Source of the DNA: Microcaldota archaeon
GTDB lineage: Archaea; Micrarchaeota; Micrarchaeia; Anstonellales; VGKX01
Assembly: GCA_021823945.1 (NCBI GenBank)
Contig: JAKALW010000007.1
Coordinates: 1 to 13,131 of the forward strand
DNA length: 13,131 nucleotides
Reading direction: 5' to 3'
Part shown: positions 1-6,360 of the stretch, piece by piece
Numbering within the stretch: position 1 is the stretch's first letter
How the letters are laid out: each line of letters begins with the position of its first letter
Made by a program: the position numbers and the translations under genes
The notes under the pieces: generated by a model
The model's input: the letters and a program-made list of their open reading frames with translations, nothing else
Databases searched by the model: none
Told to the model about the DNA's origin: nothing

Positions 1-24
1 CGCTGTTGTCCATCCTCCTCCCAT
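1..24 (-). CDS. Possible 5' end of a divergent gene, cut by the window edge
   Basis: On the minus strand two start codons lie near the edge: ATG at 24 (reading MGGGWTTA to the edge) and ATG at 13 (reading MDNS), the second directly preceded by GGGAGGAGG at 22-14. A TTTAAA element at 50-55 lies about 26-30 bases before position 24, as expected for a leaderless archaeal transcript starting there. Only a few codons are visible, so the product is unknown and the choice between the two frames cannot be made. If real, the gene is transcribed away from metK and shares its upstream region. This is inferred from promoter and start signals only. Confidence 0.28.
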
Positions 25-39
25 GCATTACATAATGCA
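24..39. promoter_or_regulatory. Perfect inverted repeat, possible operator
   Basis: TGCATTA and TAATGCA flank a 2-base spacer and form a perfect 7-base dyad (24-30 and 33-39). It sits between a TTTAAA TATA-like element at 50-55 and the possible minus-strand start at 24, a typical place for a repressor site. The dyad is seen directly; its function is inferred. As RNA it would be a poor hairpin because its loop is only two bases, so a dimeric protein site is the more likely reading. Confidence 0.35.
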
Positions 40-157
40 GGCAACTTGTTTAAAACATGAGGGAGAACAATTTGAAACCTGGGCTGGCATGGCCTAAATG
101 CGCGGGATTAATGCCATGCGCCCGATATGCAGAAAAGGCAAAGTGCCGTGCCCGGGG

Positions 158-199
158 CAACAGGCATTGCAAGCTGGCCCAACAGGCATTGCAAGCTGG
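158..199. repeat. Two tandem copies of a 20-base repeat (22-base period) upstream of metK
   Basis: CAACAGGCATTGCAAGCTGG occurs at 158-177 and again, identically, at 180-199, separated by CC. The two copies are about 120-160 bases before the metK start. The stretch 1-316 has no convincing gene on the plus strand. Besides this repeat it holds the inverted repeat at 24-39, a candidate TATA box at 234-242 and an inverted repeat at 244-288. A slipped duplication or a paired binding site are both possible. Confidence 0.6.
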
Positions 200-233
200 A
201 ATTATTCTTGTAGGAATAAATGTTTCAAATAAG

Positions 234-242
234 TATTAATAT
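234..242 (+). promoter_or_regulatory. Candidate TATA box for metK
   Basis: TATTAATAT at 234-242 is the best TATA-like element close to metK. With usual archaeal spacing it would start transcription near 262-268 and give a leader of about 50 bases containing the ribosome binding site. Assigned by position and base composition only. Confidence 0.35.
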
Positions 243-243
243 G

Positions 244-288
244 GCAAAAAACGCATTTACTTCTGCAATTCCCCACCGGGTTTTTTGC
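244..288 (+). other. 9-base inverted repeat before metK, hairpin or operator
   Basis: GCAAAAAAC at 244-252 is the exact reverse complement of GTTTTTTGC at 280-288, with 27 bases between. If transcription begins further upstream this can fold as a stem-loop ending 15 bases before the GAGGT ribosome binding site. If it begins near 265, from the TATA element at 234-242, the 5' arm is outside the RNA and the repeat would act only as DNA. It does not match the SAM riboswitch layouts I know. Confidence 0.3.
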
Positions 289-316
289 GCATGAAGGTTT
301 TAGAGGTCGATTTTCA

Positions 317-1495
317 ATGGAAAAAGGCAACTATTTGTTCAGCTCAGAGTCGGTCACCGAGGGCCACCCGGACAAGGTGTGCGACCAGATTTCCGACGCA
401 GTCCTGGACGAGCTTATCAGGCAGGACCCCAAGTCCCACGTAGCCGTCGAGGCGCTTGCCACGACAGGATTGGTCGTAGTGGCTGGCGAGGTGACCACAT
501 CCGGCTATGCCGACATCCAGGGCATTGTGAGAAAGACTATAAAGGAAATAGGCTATGACAAGCCGGAATACCAGTTCGACACTCTTGGCAGCGGCGTCAT
601 GGTCTCGATACATTCCCAGTCCCCGGACATTGCCCAGGGCGTGAAGGAGGAGGACTTGGAGAACATAGGCGCCGGCGACCAGGGAATCATGTTCGGCTAC
701 GCGGTCGACGAGACGCCAGAACTCATGCCGCTGCCGATTTCGCTTGCGCAAAAGCTTGCAATGCGGCTCTCTGAGGCGAGGAAAAAGAAAATCCTCCCTT
801 ACCTGCGCCCGGACGGTAAGACGCAGGTGACTGTGGAATACGGCCCCGACCACAAGCCGAAAAAAGTCACTACTGTGGTGATTGCTGCGCAGCACGATGA
901 AAAGGTCGAGGGCAAGGAGCTCACGCAGGAGAAAATCAAGGCTGACTTAGTAGAGCACGTTGTCAAGCCAATACTTGGGAAATATTTCACGCCTGAGACC
1001 AAAGTCGTGGTCAACGGGACAGGCAAGTTCGTGATTGGCGGCCCAGCAGGCGACACTGGCCTCACTGGAAGGAAAATAATAGTGGACACGTATGGCGGCA
1101 TGGCCGCCCATGGCGGCGGCTGCTTCTCAGGCAAGGACCCGACAAAGGTGGACAGGTCGGCATGTTACATGGCCCGTTACATTGCAAAGAACGTGGTCGC
1201 GTCGGGCATAGCGACGCGCTGCGAGGTCCAGCTCGCCTACGTGATAGGCATTGCTGAGCCTGTTTCCATCTTCATTGACACTTTTGGCACGTCAAAGGTC
1301 CCAAACGCCAGGATAGAGGAGATTATCAGGAAGAACTTCAGGCTCAAGCCAGGGCAGATAATCAAGGATCTCAACCTTCGCCGCCCGATTTACAAAAAGA
1401 CCGCGGCGTATGGTCACTTTGGCCGCGAAGACCCGGATTTCACATGGGAGAAAAAGGACAAGGCCGCGGCCTTGAAAAAAGAGGCGGGGTTGTAG
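317..1495 (+). CDS. metK: S-adenosylmethionine synthetase, bacterial type
   Basis: It makes S-adenosylmethionine from methionine and ATP, the methyl donor for RNA, protein and cofactor methylation, in the cytoplasm. The 392-residue product has the usual bacterial MetK length and motifs: GHPDK at 16-20 with DQISDA just after, [12 protein letters not shown] at 118-129, [13 protein letters not shown] at 241-253, and the phosphate loop [16 protein letters not shown] at 266-281. This is the bacterial/eukaryotic family, not the divergent archaeal MAT family (COG1812) most archaea carry, so transfer from bacteria at some point is likely. The ATG at 317 is supported by GAGGT at 303-307 and by the family N-terminus ([14 protein letters not shown]). 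It converges on the csaA-like gene, with 23 bases between the stops. Confidence 0.97.
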   Translation: MEKGNYLFSSESVTEGHPDKVCDQISDAVLDELIRQDPKSHVAVEALATTGLVVVAGEVTTSGYADIQGIVRKTIKEIGYDKPEYQFDTLGSGVMVSIHSQSPDIAQGVKEEDLENIGAGDQGIMFGYAVDETPELMPLPISLAQKLAMRLSEARKKKILPYLRPDGKTQVTVEYGPDHKPKKVTTVVIAAQHDEKVEGKELTQEKIKADLVEHVVKPILGKYFTPETKVVVNGTGKFVIGGPAGDTGLTGRKIIVDTYGGMAAHGGGCFSGKDPTKVDRSACYMARYIAKNVVASGIATRCEVQLAYVIGIAEPVSIFIDTFGTSKVPNARIEEIIRKNFRLKPGQIIKDLNLRRPIYKKTAAYGHFGREDPDFTWEKKDKAAALKKEAGL

Positions 1496-1518
1496 GCTGG
1501 TTGCCAACCTGTCCCTTG

Positions 1519-1851
1519 TCAATACAGCCTTCCGCCAAGAGGGACATTCCTTTCCGGGGCAATAAGCACGCAGGAACCACCCGTGTCCGGAACGCCAAGC
1601 GTCAGCACTTCGGACAAGAATGGACCTATCTGTCGGGCTGGAAAATTAATCACGCAAAGGACCAGTCTGCCTACCAAGCTCTCAGACTCGTAGTTTGCGG
1701 CAAGCTGCGCGCTCGATGTTTTCGTACCTATGCCTTGCCCGAAATCAATTGTCAGCTTGTATGAGGGTTTTTTTGCCTCAGGGAAATTTTCAACCCCGAT
1801 TATCATTCCAACCCTGATGTCCATTTTTTGAAAATCTCCCAAATTGGCCAT
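1519..1851 (-). CDS. csaA: CsaA-like tRNA-binding-domain protein
   Basis: A stand-alone OB-fold tRNA-binding domain of 110 residues, the normal CsaA length. Matching elements are F-x-KMDIRVG near the N-terminus (7-14), KPSYKL at 28-33, SSAQL at 46-50, VINFPARQIGPFLSEVLTLG at 67-86 and a C-terminal PERNVPLGGRL. The family is related to the C-terminal domain of bacterial methionyl-tRNA synthetase and to Trbp111. Bacillus CsaA was described as a secretion-related chaperone and binds tRNA; the role in archaea is unclear. The ATG at 1851 is chosen because the family begins about nine residues before the IRVG motif. No strong ribosome binding site is seen; ATG at 1824, with GGGAG upstream, is the alternative. 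It lies 21 bases after the cysteine-rich gene at 1873-2646 and is probably co-transcribed. Confidence 0.88.
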   Translation of the reverse strand: MANLGDFQKMDIRVGMIIGVENFPEAKKPSYKLTIDFGQGIGTKTSSAQLAANYESESLVGRLVLCVINFPARQIGPFLSEVLTLGVPDTGGSCVLIAPERNVPLGGRLY

Positions 1852-1872
1852 ATTCCATAACCCCTGCCTGCA

Positions 1873-2646
1873 CTAATCTTTCCCTTTTTTCTTTTTCTGG
1901 CACAGCAAGTCGTAAATGTCAAAATCGAGTCTGCCCTTTGCTTCAAGCTCGGGAACAATGCGCGCAAGCAGTTTTTGTTTGAATTCCAAGAATTTCTCTT
2001 TCCCAACCTCAAGGTTCCCTACTGCATACCTCTTCCCTTTTGTGTTGAAGCAGAATATGCAATTGTCCAGACCTTCGACATTGTGGCAAAACATCGAGTC
2101 GGAGCAGTTCTTTGCCCCGTCCATCTCGAAACAGCGCTGGACATTTATCGAGTTGTAGCAGTGGATTGAGAACTTCGCATTGTCAATCCTGTACATGCCG
2201 AATATGCCTTCCGCATCCATTATCGAATGGACAAATGCGCAGTTCTTGGAAGTGAACGGGTCGAAGCAGCCTCGGATGTTCATGCAGTCGAGGTAAAGGA
2301 AGGAATCCTCCACGCCCATGTTCCGCCCCTGCGCGTATGTCGGGACAAAATACGCGAATTTGGGCAGTTCCCGCACTATGCCCGCAAGCGAATAATCCGC
2401 CCCGCCAAGCTTTGCTGACGATGCTACGGCCAGGTCCTCTTCTGACGCGACCTTTTCTGCAGGCAGCGCCTTGAGCGCGCCGTATATGGGCACGTATGCA
2501 GAGCCATGCCCAAGGCACGACTTCATTCTCCTGCCCGGCGGCACCCTCTGCTTGAGCCACGCCTCGTATTTTGGGATTGGCGGGAGCTCCTTGCCAAACA
2601 GCAGCCGCGTGGTGAGCGCGAACGCGGCATCAAGCTTGTCAGCCAA
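1873..2646 (-). CDS. Cysteine-rich repeat protein, tandem paralogue B, function unknown
   Basis: A soluble protein of about 257 residues with no signal peptide or membrane segment. Its C-terminal half has short repeats built around Cys, Phe, Tyr and Asn: 11 cysteines in all, including C163, C172, C181, C187, C196 and C199. It ends in a FCFNTKGKRYAVGNLEVGKEKF segment and a lysine-rich tail. It aligns over its length with the upstream gene (for example LLFGKELPPIPKYEAWLK against VLFGRDIGNLAAFSQYLK), so the pair is an old tandem duplication. From memory, proteins of Candidate Phyla Radiation bacteria have similar Cys/Asn repeats closed by a GLRNKxYCILNKQY-like segment; I could not check this. 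The start is uncertain. TTG at 2646 overlaps the upstream stop by 8 bases and follows a G-rich Shine-Dalgarno-like run; a TTG at 2667 would add seven residues. Metal binding is plausible but unproven. Confidence 0.72.
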   Translation of the reverse strand: MADKLDAAFALTTRLLFGKELPPIPKYEAWLKQRVPPGRRMKSCLGHGSAYVPIYGALKALPAEKVASEEDLAVASSAKLGGADYSLAGIVRELPKFAYFVPTYAQGRNMGVEDSFLYLDCMNIRGCFDPFTSKNCAFVHSIMDAEGIFGMYRIDNAKFSIHCYNSINVQRCFEMDGAKNCSDSMFCHNVEGLDNCIFCFNTKGKRYAVGNLEVGKEKFLEFKQKLLARIVPELEAKGRLDFDIYDLLCQKKKKGKD

Positions 2647-3442
2647 TGTTCCCGCCCCCCTTGGCAAGCTCGAATATCTGCGGGAAACTTTTTTTGGCTG
2701 ACAGGATGTCCGCGATTTCCCCGACCAGCTTCGCCTTTATTGAGACATATTTGTCCTTCGGCAGCTCCACATTGCCTATTATGTGCCTTTTCGACTTCTG
2801 GTTGAACGAAAACAAGGCCTCTGTGCAGTCGCTGCAGTTGAACGAGCAGTATATGTCCGTGCAATGGAAGCACAGGCACGAGTCGAAGCATCTTTTGGAA
2901 TAGAAGAAAATCTGGGACTTGATTGAGAAGCCGACCTCGCCGCCGAGCATGCATCCATATGCGCACTCGCTGGCGCGAATGCCGTTGCAGTATGCTACGT
3001 GCTTCGAGGACATCACGTTCAGGCTCGATAGTATGTCCATGCTGTCATTGCACATGTCGCTTTCGAAAACCCCCTGGGACGTGCCAAGGTTCTTGTTGCC
3101 GCAATAGCAGAATTTCTCTGAAAGCGCGCCAAGCGCGGAATCAACGTCCTTTATGTCGTTTATGGAGAGCGCCGCGCCTGCCTGCGGCAGTTCGGAAACG
3201 TCCGCGAAAACTGCGCCCTTGCAATAATGTGGCTGCGACAGATATACGATCTTGCCGCTGATTGCTGATTTTGCCTGCATTGGGGCGTCGACGTCGCTTT
3301 TAAGGTATTGCGAGAAGGCTGCAAGGTTGCCTATATCCCTGCCGAAAAGCACATTGCATGTGGCCCTGAAATTCGAATCGCTGTCAGCAACCATTGATTC
3401 ACCAAAATTCCGCATATCGAAGTATATTGTTCTGCCTGCCAT
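2639..3442 (-). CDS. Cysteine-rich repeat protein, tandem paralogue A, function unknown
   Basis: A 267-residue soluble protein, first gene of the minus-strand unit. It has 15 cysteines, densest at 185-206 (C185, C189, C191, C194, C199, C203, C206), in a run of short imperfect repeats that may form a stacked beta-helix-like solenoid or bind metal. The C-terminal segment LFSFNQKSKRHIIGNVELPKDKYVSIKAKL matches the same region of the downstream paralogue (CIFCFNTKGKRYAVGNLEVGKEKF). The N-terminus (YFDMRNFGESMVADSDSNF) is not shared with it. The ATG at 3442 is clear, and an A/T-rich run 20-32 bases upstream could be its TATA box. The gene is divergent from the double Lrp-type regulator, which may control it. 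The function is unknown. Confidence 0.78.
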   Translation of the reverse strand: MAGRTIYFDMRNFGESMVADSDSNFRATCNVLFGRDIGNLAAFSQYLKSDVDAPMQAKSAISGKIVYLSQPHYCKGAVFADVSELPQAGAALSINDIKDVDSALGALSEKFCYCGNKNLGTSQGVFESDMCNDSMDILSSLNVMSSKHVAYCNGIRASECAYGCMLGGEVGFSIKSQIFFYSKRCFDSCLCFHCTDIYCSFNCSDCTEALFSFNQKSKRHIIGNVELPKDKYVSIKAKLVGEIADILSAKKSFPQIFELAKGGGNIG

Positions 3443-3486
3443 TGTCTATAAAATATTCCAGGTATTTTTTTATCGAAACGGCATTA

Positions 3487-3496
3487 TTATATATTA
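3487..3496 (+). promoter_or_regulatory. TATA box for the double Lrp-type regulator
   Basis: TTATATATTA is centred about 28 bases before the ATG at 3520, which fits a leaderless archaeal transcript. The 77-base region 3443-3519 is shared with the divergent cysteine-rich unit, so a regulator bound here could affect both sides. Confidence 0.6.
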
Positions 3497-3519
3497 TTTT
3501 GCATGATAATGAAAATATT

Positions 3520-4536
3520 ATGTTCCAGCTTGACAAAAATGACAGGCAGATACTCTACCAGCTCGACCTGGATGCAAGACAGCCCAACTCATCGATAGCG
3601 CGGCGCGTCAGGGTGAGCAAGGAGGTCGTTGGCTACAGGATACGCCGCATGCAGGAGGAGGGCGCCATCGAGGGCTTCTACGTGCTTGTCGACATGACGC
3701 GGCTGGGGTACAAGAACGGCCGCATATTCTTCAAGTTCAGCGGCATGGACCCCGCAGGCGAGCAGGAAGTCGTGTCCGTCTTCAAGTCCCATCCGAACGC
3801 GTGGTGGGTCAACACCATGTCCGGCTCGTTTTCCGACATGGGCATAGCATTCTGGGTCAAGGACGTGCGGGAATTCCACGAGCTCAAGCAGTGGATACTC
3901 GACAGGTATCTTGGCCGCATAGAGTTCATCAAGGACTCGTTTTACTCGAAAATCCGGATATGGCGCAGGCATTACCTGGTGCCTGGCAGCCGCGCCCACG
4001 CGCCCGTGCAGGCTGAAACGCCGTCAGTCATTGAAGGCAGCGGCCCGGTTGCGGCATACGATTCCCATGACCTTGAAATCCTGTCCCTTCTCACGGAAAA
4101 CGCGCGCATGCCAATTGTCGAGATTGCGTCAAGAGCCGGCATGTCGCCAACTGCTGCAGGCAGGCGCATCAGGAGCATGAAGGAAAATTGCATCATACTC
4201 GGCTTCAGGCCGAAAATTGACCTCTCTAAAATTGGCTATTACTGGTACAAGGTGGAATTCAGCCTGAAAGACAACTCTGCAAAGAAACAGATGGTAGAGT
4301 ACTTCGCAGCCCACCCCAACGTCGTGTATTCATATGAGAGCATAGGAGGCGCGGCGGACATAGAAATCGAGCTTGAAGTCGAGGGCTATGAGCAGTTCAG
4401 GAAAATAATTGACGGGATTCGTGCGCGCTTCAGGGATGCCATACGCGCCTATGTCTATTATATCTGGTCAAAGGAGCACAAGCTCGTCTATTTCCCTGGC
4501 AGGGAGTTTTTGGAATCCGCAATCAAGTTGGAGTAA
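3520..4536 (+). CDS. Double Lrp/AsnC-type transcription regulator (HTH-RAM-HTH-RAM)
   Basis: The 338-residue product contains two successive Lrp/AsnC units. HTH 1 is at about 4-50 (LDKNDRQILYQLDLDARQPN, then SIARRVRVSKEVVGYRIRRMQEEGAI), followed by an effector-binding-like domain to about 150. After a Pro/Ala/Gly linker (155-178), HTH 2 is at about 180-226 (DSHDLEILSLLTENARMP, then IASRAGMSPTAAGRRIRSM), with a second sensor-like domain to about 318. Usual Lrp proteins have about 150 residues and a single unit, so this is a fused pseudo-dimer. The ATG at 3520 is chosen over an in-frame ATG at 3394 because LDKNDRQIL is the usual Lrp N-terminus, the TATA box is correctly spaced, and the upstream extension would run into the divergent gene. 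It probably acts on its own promoter and the cysteine-rich unit. Confidence 0.88.
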   Translation: MFQLDKNDRQILYQLDLDARQPNSSIARRVRVSKEVVGYRIRRMQEEGAIEGFYVLVDMTRLGYKNGRIFFKFSGMDPAGEQEVVSVFKSHPNAWWVNTMSGSFSDMGIAFWVKDVREFHELKQWILDRYLGRIEFIKDSFYSKIRIWRRHYLVPGSRAHAPVQAETPSVIEGSGPVAAYDSHDLEILSLLTENARMPIVEIASRAGMSPTAAGRRIRSMKENCIILGFRPKIDLSKIGYYWYKVEFSLKDNSAKKQMVEYFAAHPNVVYSYESIGGAADIEIELEVEGYEQFRKIIDGIRARFRDAIRAYVYYIWSKEHKLVYFPGREFLESAIKLE

Positions 4537-4550
4537 TCAGCCAGGTGGCC

Positions 4551-4567
4551 TGCATTGGGGCAATGCA
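4551..4567. terminator. Hairpin between the convergent lrp-type and thrC genes
   Basis: TGCATTG and CAATGCA pair perfectly around a GGG loop, 15 bases after the stop of the regulator gene. On the minus strand the run of eight T at 4567-4574 lies about 20 bases after the thrC stop and is a typical archaeal termination signal. The stem resembles the dyad at 24-39, but its place between convergent stops favours a terminator. Confidence 0.5.
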
Positions 4568-4593
4568 AAAAAAAGGCAGGCAATTTCCAAAAG

Positions 4594-6162
4594 CTAGGCA
4601 AGCCGCCTGTCCTTTTTGACTTCCCTGGAAATAAGGGCTTTGGCTTCGCCATACTGCTCCTCGCTGAGCGCCTCGGCAACATCATTTTTCCCGGGCCCCG
4701 TCTTTACGTAATCCGGCTTGCTTTCCAGGCGGAATATGCGCTCTTTCAGGTTCTCCTGCGCCTTCATCCCGGCAGGCATTTCAACATCTATCCTCAATTC
4801 GTCGTACAAGTCCATGAATTTTCCCGGGTCCGCAGTCTCGTAAACAAGGGAAAGGATGCTGTTATTGCTTACTCTAAAGTGCTTGCTTGAGAGCGAGTCG
4901 CGCAACATGTCAATGCCAAAGTATTTTTGCAATGCATAAAACCCCACTGCCCCGTGCGGGTCCAGGCGTATGCCAAGGCTGTTGAATGCCTCATTTATGA
5001 CCCTTGAATGCCCGGGCACGTCCAGGCTCGCGGCATAGAATTCCTGCCTCATCCTTGCCAGGTTCGGGTATTTTTCAACAACGCCGTTTTGGAATTTCTC
5101 AGTGCCTTCTATTTTTTGGTCGTAAAGCATGCCGCCATAGTGGTGGAATATCCTCATCATGTTGTTTGGATGCGAGACGTCCATTGCGGAAGACGGATTG
5201 TACTTCGTGTTCGAGAGCACGTATTTGCCGGAGTGCAGGAAATCGGCGAATGTGGTGTTCTCATTGACGCCGCACACTATCTTTTCAACCGGAAGGCCCA
5301 TCTGCCATGCAAAAAGCGTCCCCGTGAGGTTGCCGAAATTGCCGGACGGTATTGCAGGCACGATTTTTTCCTTTCCATTGGAAATCCTCGAATATGCGTA
5401 GAAAGGGTACGCAATCTGGGGCAAAAGCCTGCCAATGCTTATTGAATTCGCTGACGTGAAGATGTCCCCGGACCCGAATGCCTCCTGCGCGAATTTCAAG
5501 TCCTTCTGCATCCTTTTTGCAAGCGCCTGGCACGTGTCAAAACACCCGTTGACTGCAAACGCGTATACGTTGTCGCCAAGCGTGGTCATCTGCCTCCTTT
5601 GGCCGCCGCTTACCTTCCCCTCGGGGTACAAGACTATGATAATGATATTTTCAAGCCCCTTGTGCGCGTCCGCGATTGCGCCGCCCGTGTCCCCGCTTGT
5701 CGCCACCAGGACAATCCTTTTCTGGCCAAGCTCTGCAAGGACGTGGTCGAGCATGACTGCAAAGAACCGGGCAGCGTAATCCTTGAACGAGTATGTCGGG
5801 CCCCCTGTCTGCCACATGATGTGGGTTTTCCCAACCACTTTTTCGGTTATCAGCTTGATTTTTGCAGGGTCGTACGCTGTTTCAAGAAGCTTTCTTAAAA
5901 CGTCAGCGCCGAACTCCTGCGCAAGCATGGGGCCAAGCACCTGGTTGTAGACTTCCGCCAGGTTCATGTCCTTCATTTCCCGGATTTGCTTGTGGCTCAA
6001 TTTCGGGATTTCATTTCTGTTGATTGTGAACAGGCCGCGCTTTCCATTCTTCAAGTCAGGCTGGCCCCTGAGCAATGCGTCCTTGAATGAGGCCCTGCAG
6101 GCCTTGTCAACTGTGCTTGTGAAAATCAGGTTTGCTTTTGACGACAGGCGCGCGTTAGACAT
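4594..6162 (-). CDS. thrC: Threonine synthase
   Basis: A PLP enzyme that converts O-phosphohomoserine to threonine, the last step of threonine synthesis, in the cytoplasm. The product has 522 residues, close to the longer yeast-type enzymes and longer than E. coli ThrC (about 430). GPTYSFKD at 121-128 places the PLP lysine at K127. TSGDTGGA at 155-162, VLYPEGKVSGGQRRQM at 177-192, SANSISIGRLLPQ at 237-249, PSGNFGNLTG at 272-281 and PSSAMDVSHPNN at 323-334 are hallmark blocks of this class. The ATG at 6162 is supported by GGTGAG at 6171-6166, and a TTTTAAAT element near 6203-6210 is suitably placed upstream. No other threonine-pathway gene is in the window, so the gene stands alone. It is divergent from the ABC exporter genes. 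Confidence 0.96.
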   Translation of the reverse strand: MSNARLSSKANLIFTSTVDKACRASFKDALLRGQPDLKNGKRGLFTINRNEIPKLSHKQIREMKDMNLAEVYNQVLGPMLAQEFGADVLRKLLETAYDPAKIKLITEKVVGKTHIMWQTGGPTYSFKDYAARFFAVMLDHVLAELGQKRIVLVATSGDTGGAIADAHKGLENIIIIVLYPEGKVSGGQRRQMTTLGDNVYAFAVNGCFDTCQALAKRMQKDLKFAQEAFGSGDIFTSANSISIGRLLPQIAYPFYAYSRISNGKEKIVPAIPSGNFGNLTGTLFAWQMGLPVEKIVCGVNENTTFADFLHSGKYVLSNTKYNPSSAMDVSHPNNMMRIFHHYGGMLYDQKIEGTEKFQNGVVEKYPNLARMRQEFYAASLDVPGHSRVINEAFNSLGIRLDPHGAVGFYALQKYFGIDMLRDSLSSKHFRVSNNSILSLVYETADPGKFMDLYDELRIDVEMPAGMKAQENLKERIFRLESKPDYVKTGPGKNDVAEALSEEQYGEAKALISREVKKDRRLA

Positions 6163-6202
6163 ATTCTCACCAACTATAACTGAACTATTACGCGAATGAC
6201 AG

Positions 6203-6210
6203 ATTTAAAA
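6203..6210 (-). promoter_or_regulatory. TATA box for thrC
   Basis: On the minus strand TTTTAAAT lies about 44 bases before the thrC ATG, which gives a short leader holding the GGTGAG ribosome binding site at 6171-6166. Assigned from sequence and spacing. Confidence 0.5.
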
Positions 6211-6303
6211 CTCTTCTTACGCCGTGGCAGGGCGCTTGGCGGCATTCCCAAAATTCCGTTTTCCGGCGCCGCGCCCATGCCGCATCCTGGCGGGTATAAT
6301 ATC

Positions 6304-6311
6304 TTTAAATA
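6304..6311 (+). promoter_or_regulatory. TATA box for the ABC exporter genes
   Basis: TTTAAATA lies 50 bases before the ATG at 6361 and would start transcription near 6334. The reading frame is open far upstream of 6361, but this promoter lies inside that extension, which argues for the later start. Confidence 0.5.
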
Positions 6312-6360
6312 CTACTTTGTTGGTAATGTATCCACACGTTTGCTTCAAATTATCCCATAT

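Noticed and set aside
57-239. Plus-strand open frame of 60 residues upstream of metK
   Set aside because: It runs across the exact tandem repeat, has no ribosome binding site before its ATG, starts on the TTTAAA element and shows no recognisable domain.
1-316. SAM riboswitch before metK
   Set aside because: Inverted repeats are present, but I could not match the conserved cores of known SAM riboswitch classes, and these are not established in archaea.
344-895. Minus-strand open frame of 183 residues inside metK
   Set aside because: It lies antisense within the complete metK gene and its composition (His/Arg/Leu-rich) is that of a shadow frame.
2639-2667. Frameshift splitting one cysteine-rich gene in two
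   Set aside because: Both products align with each other along their whole lengths, each with its own C-terminal motif, so this is a tandem duplication with overlapping ends and not a broken gene.
6196-6360. N-terminal extension of the ABC ATPase
   Set aside because: The frame is open but it contains the TATA boxes of both divergent genes and resembles no part of the ABC ATPase family.
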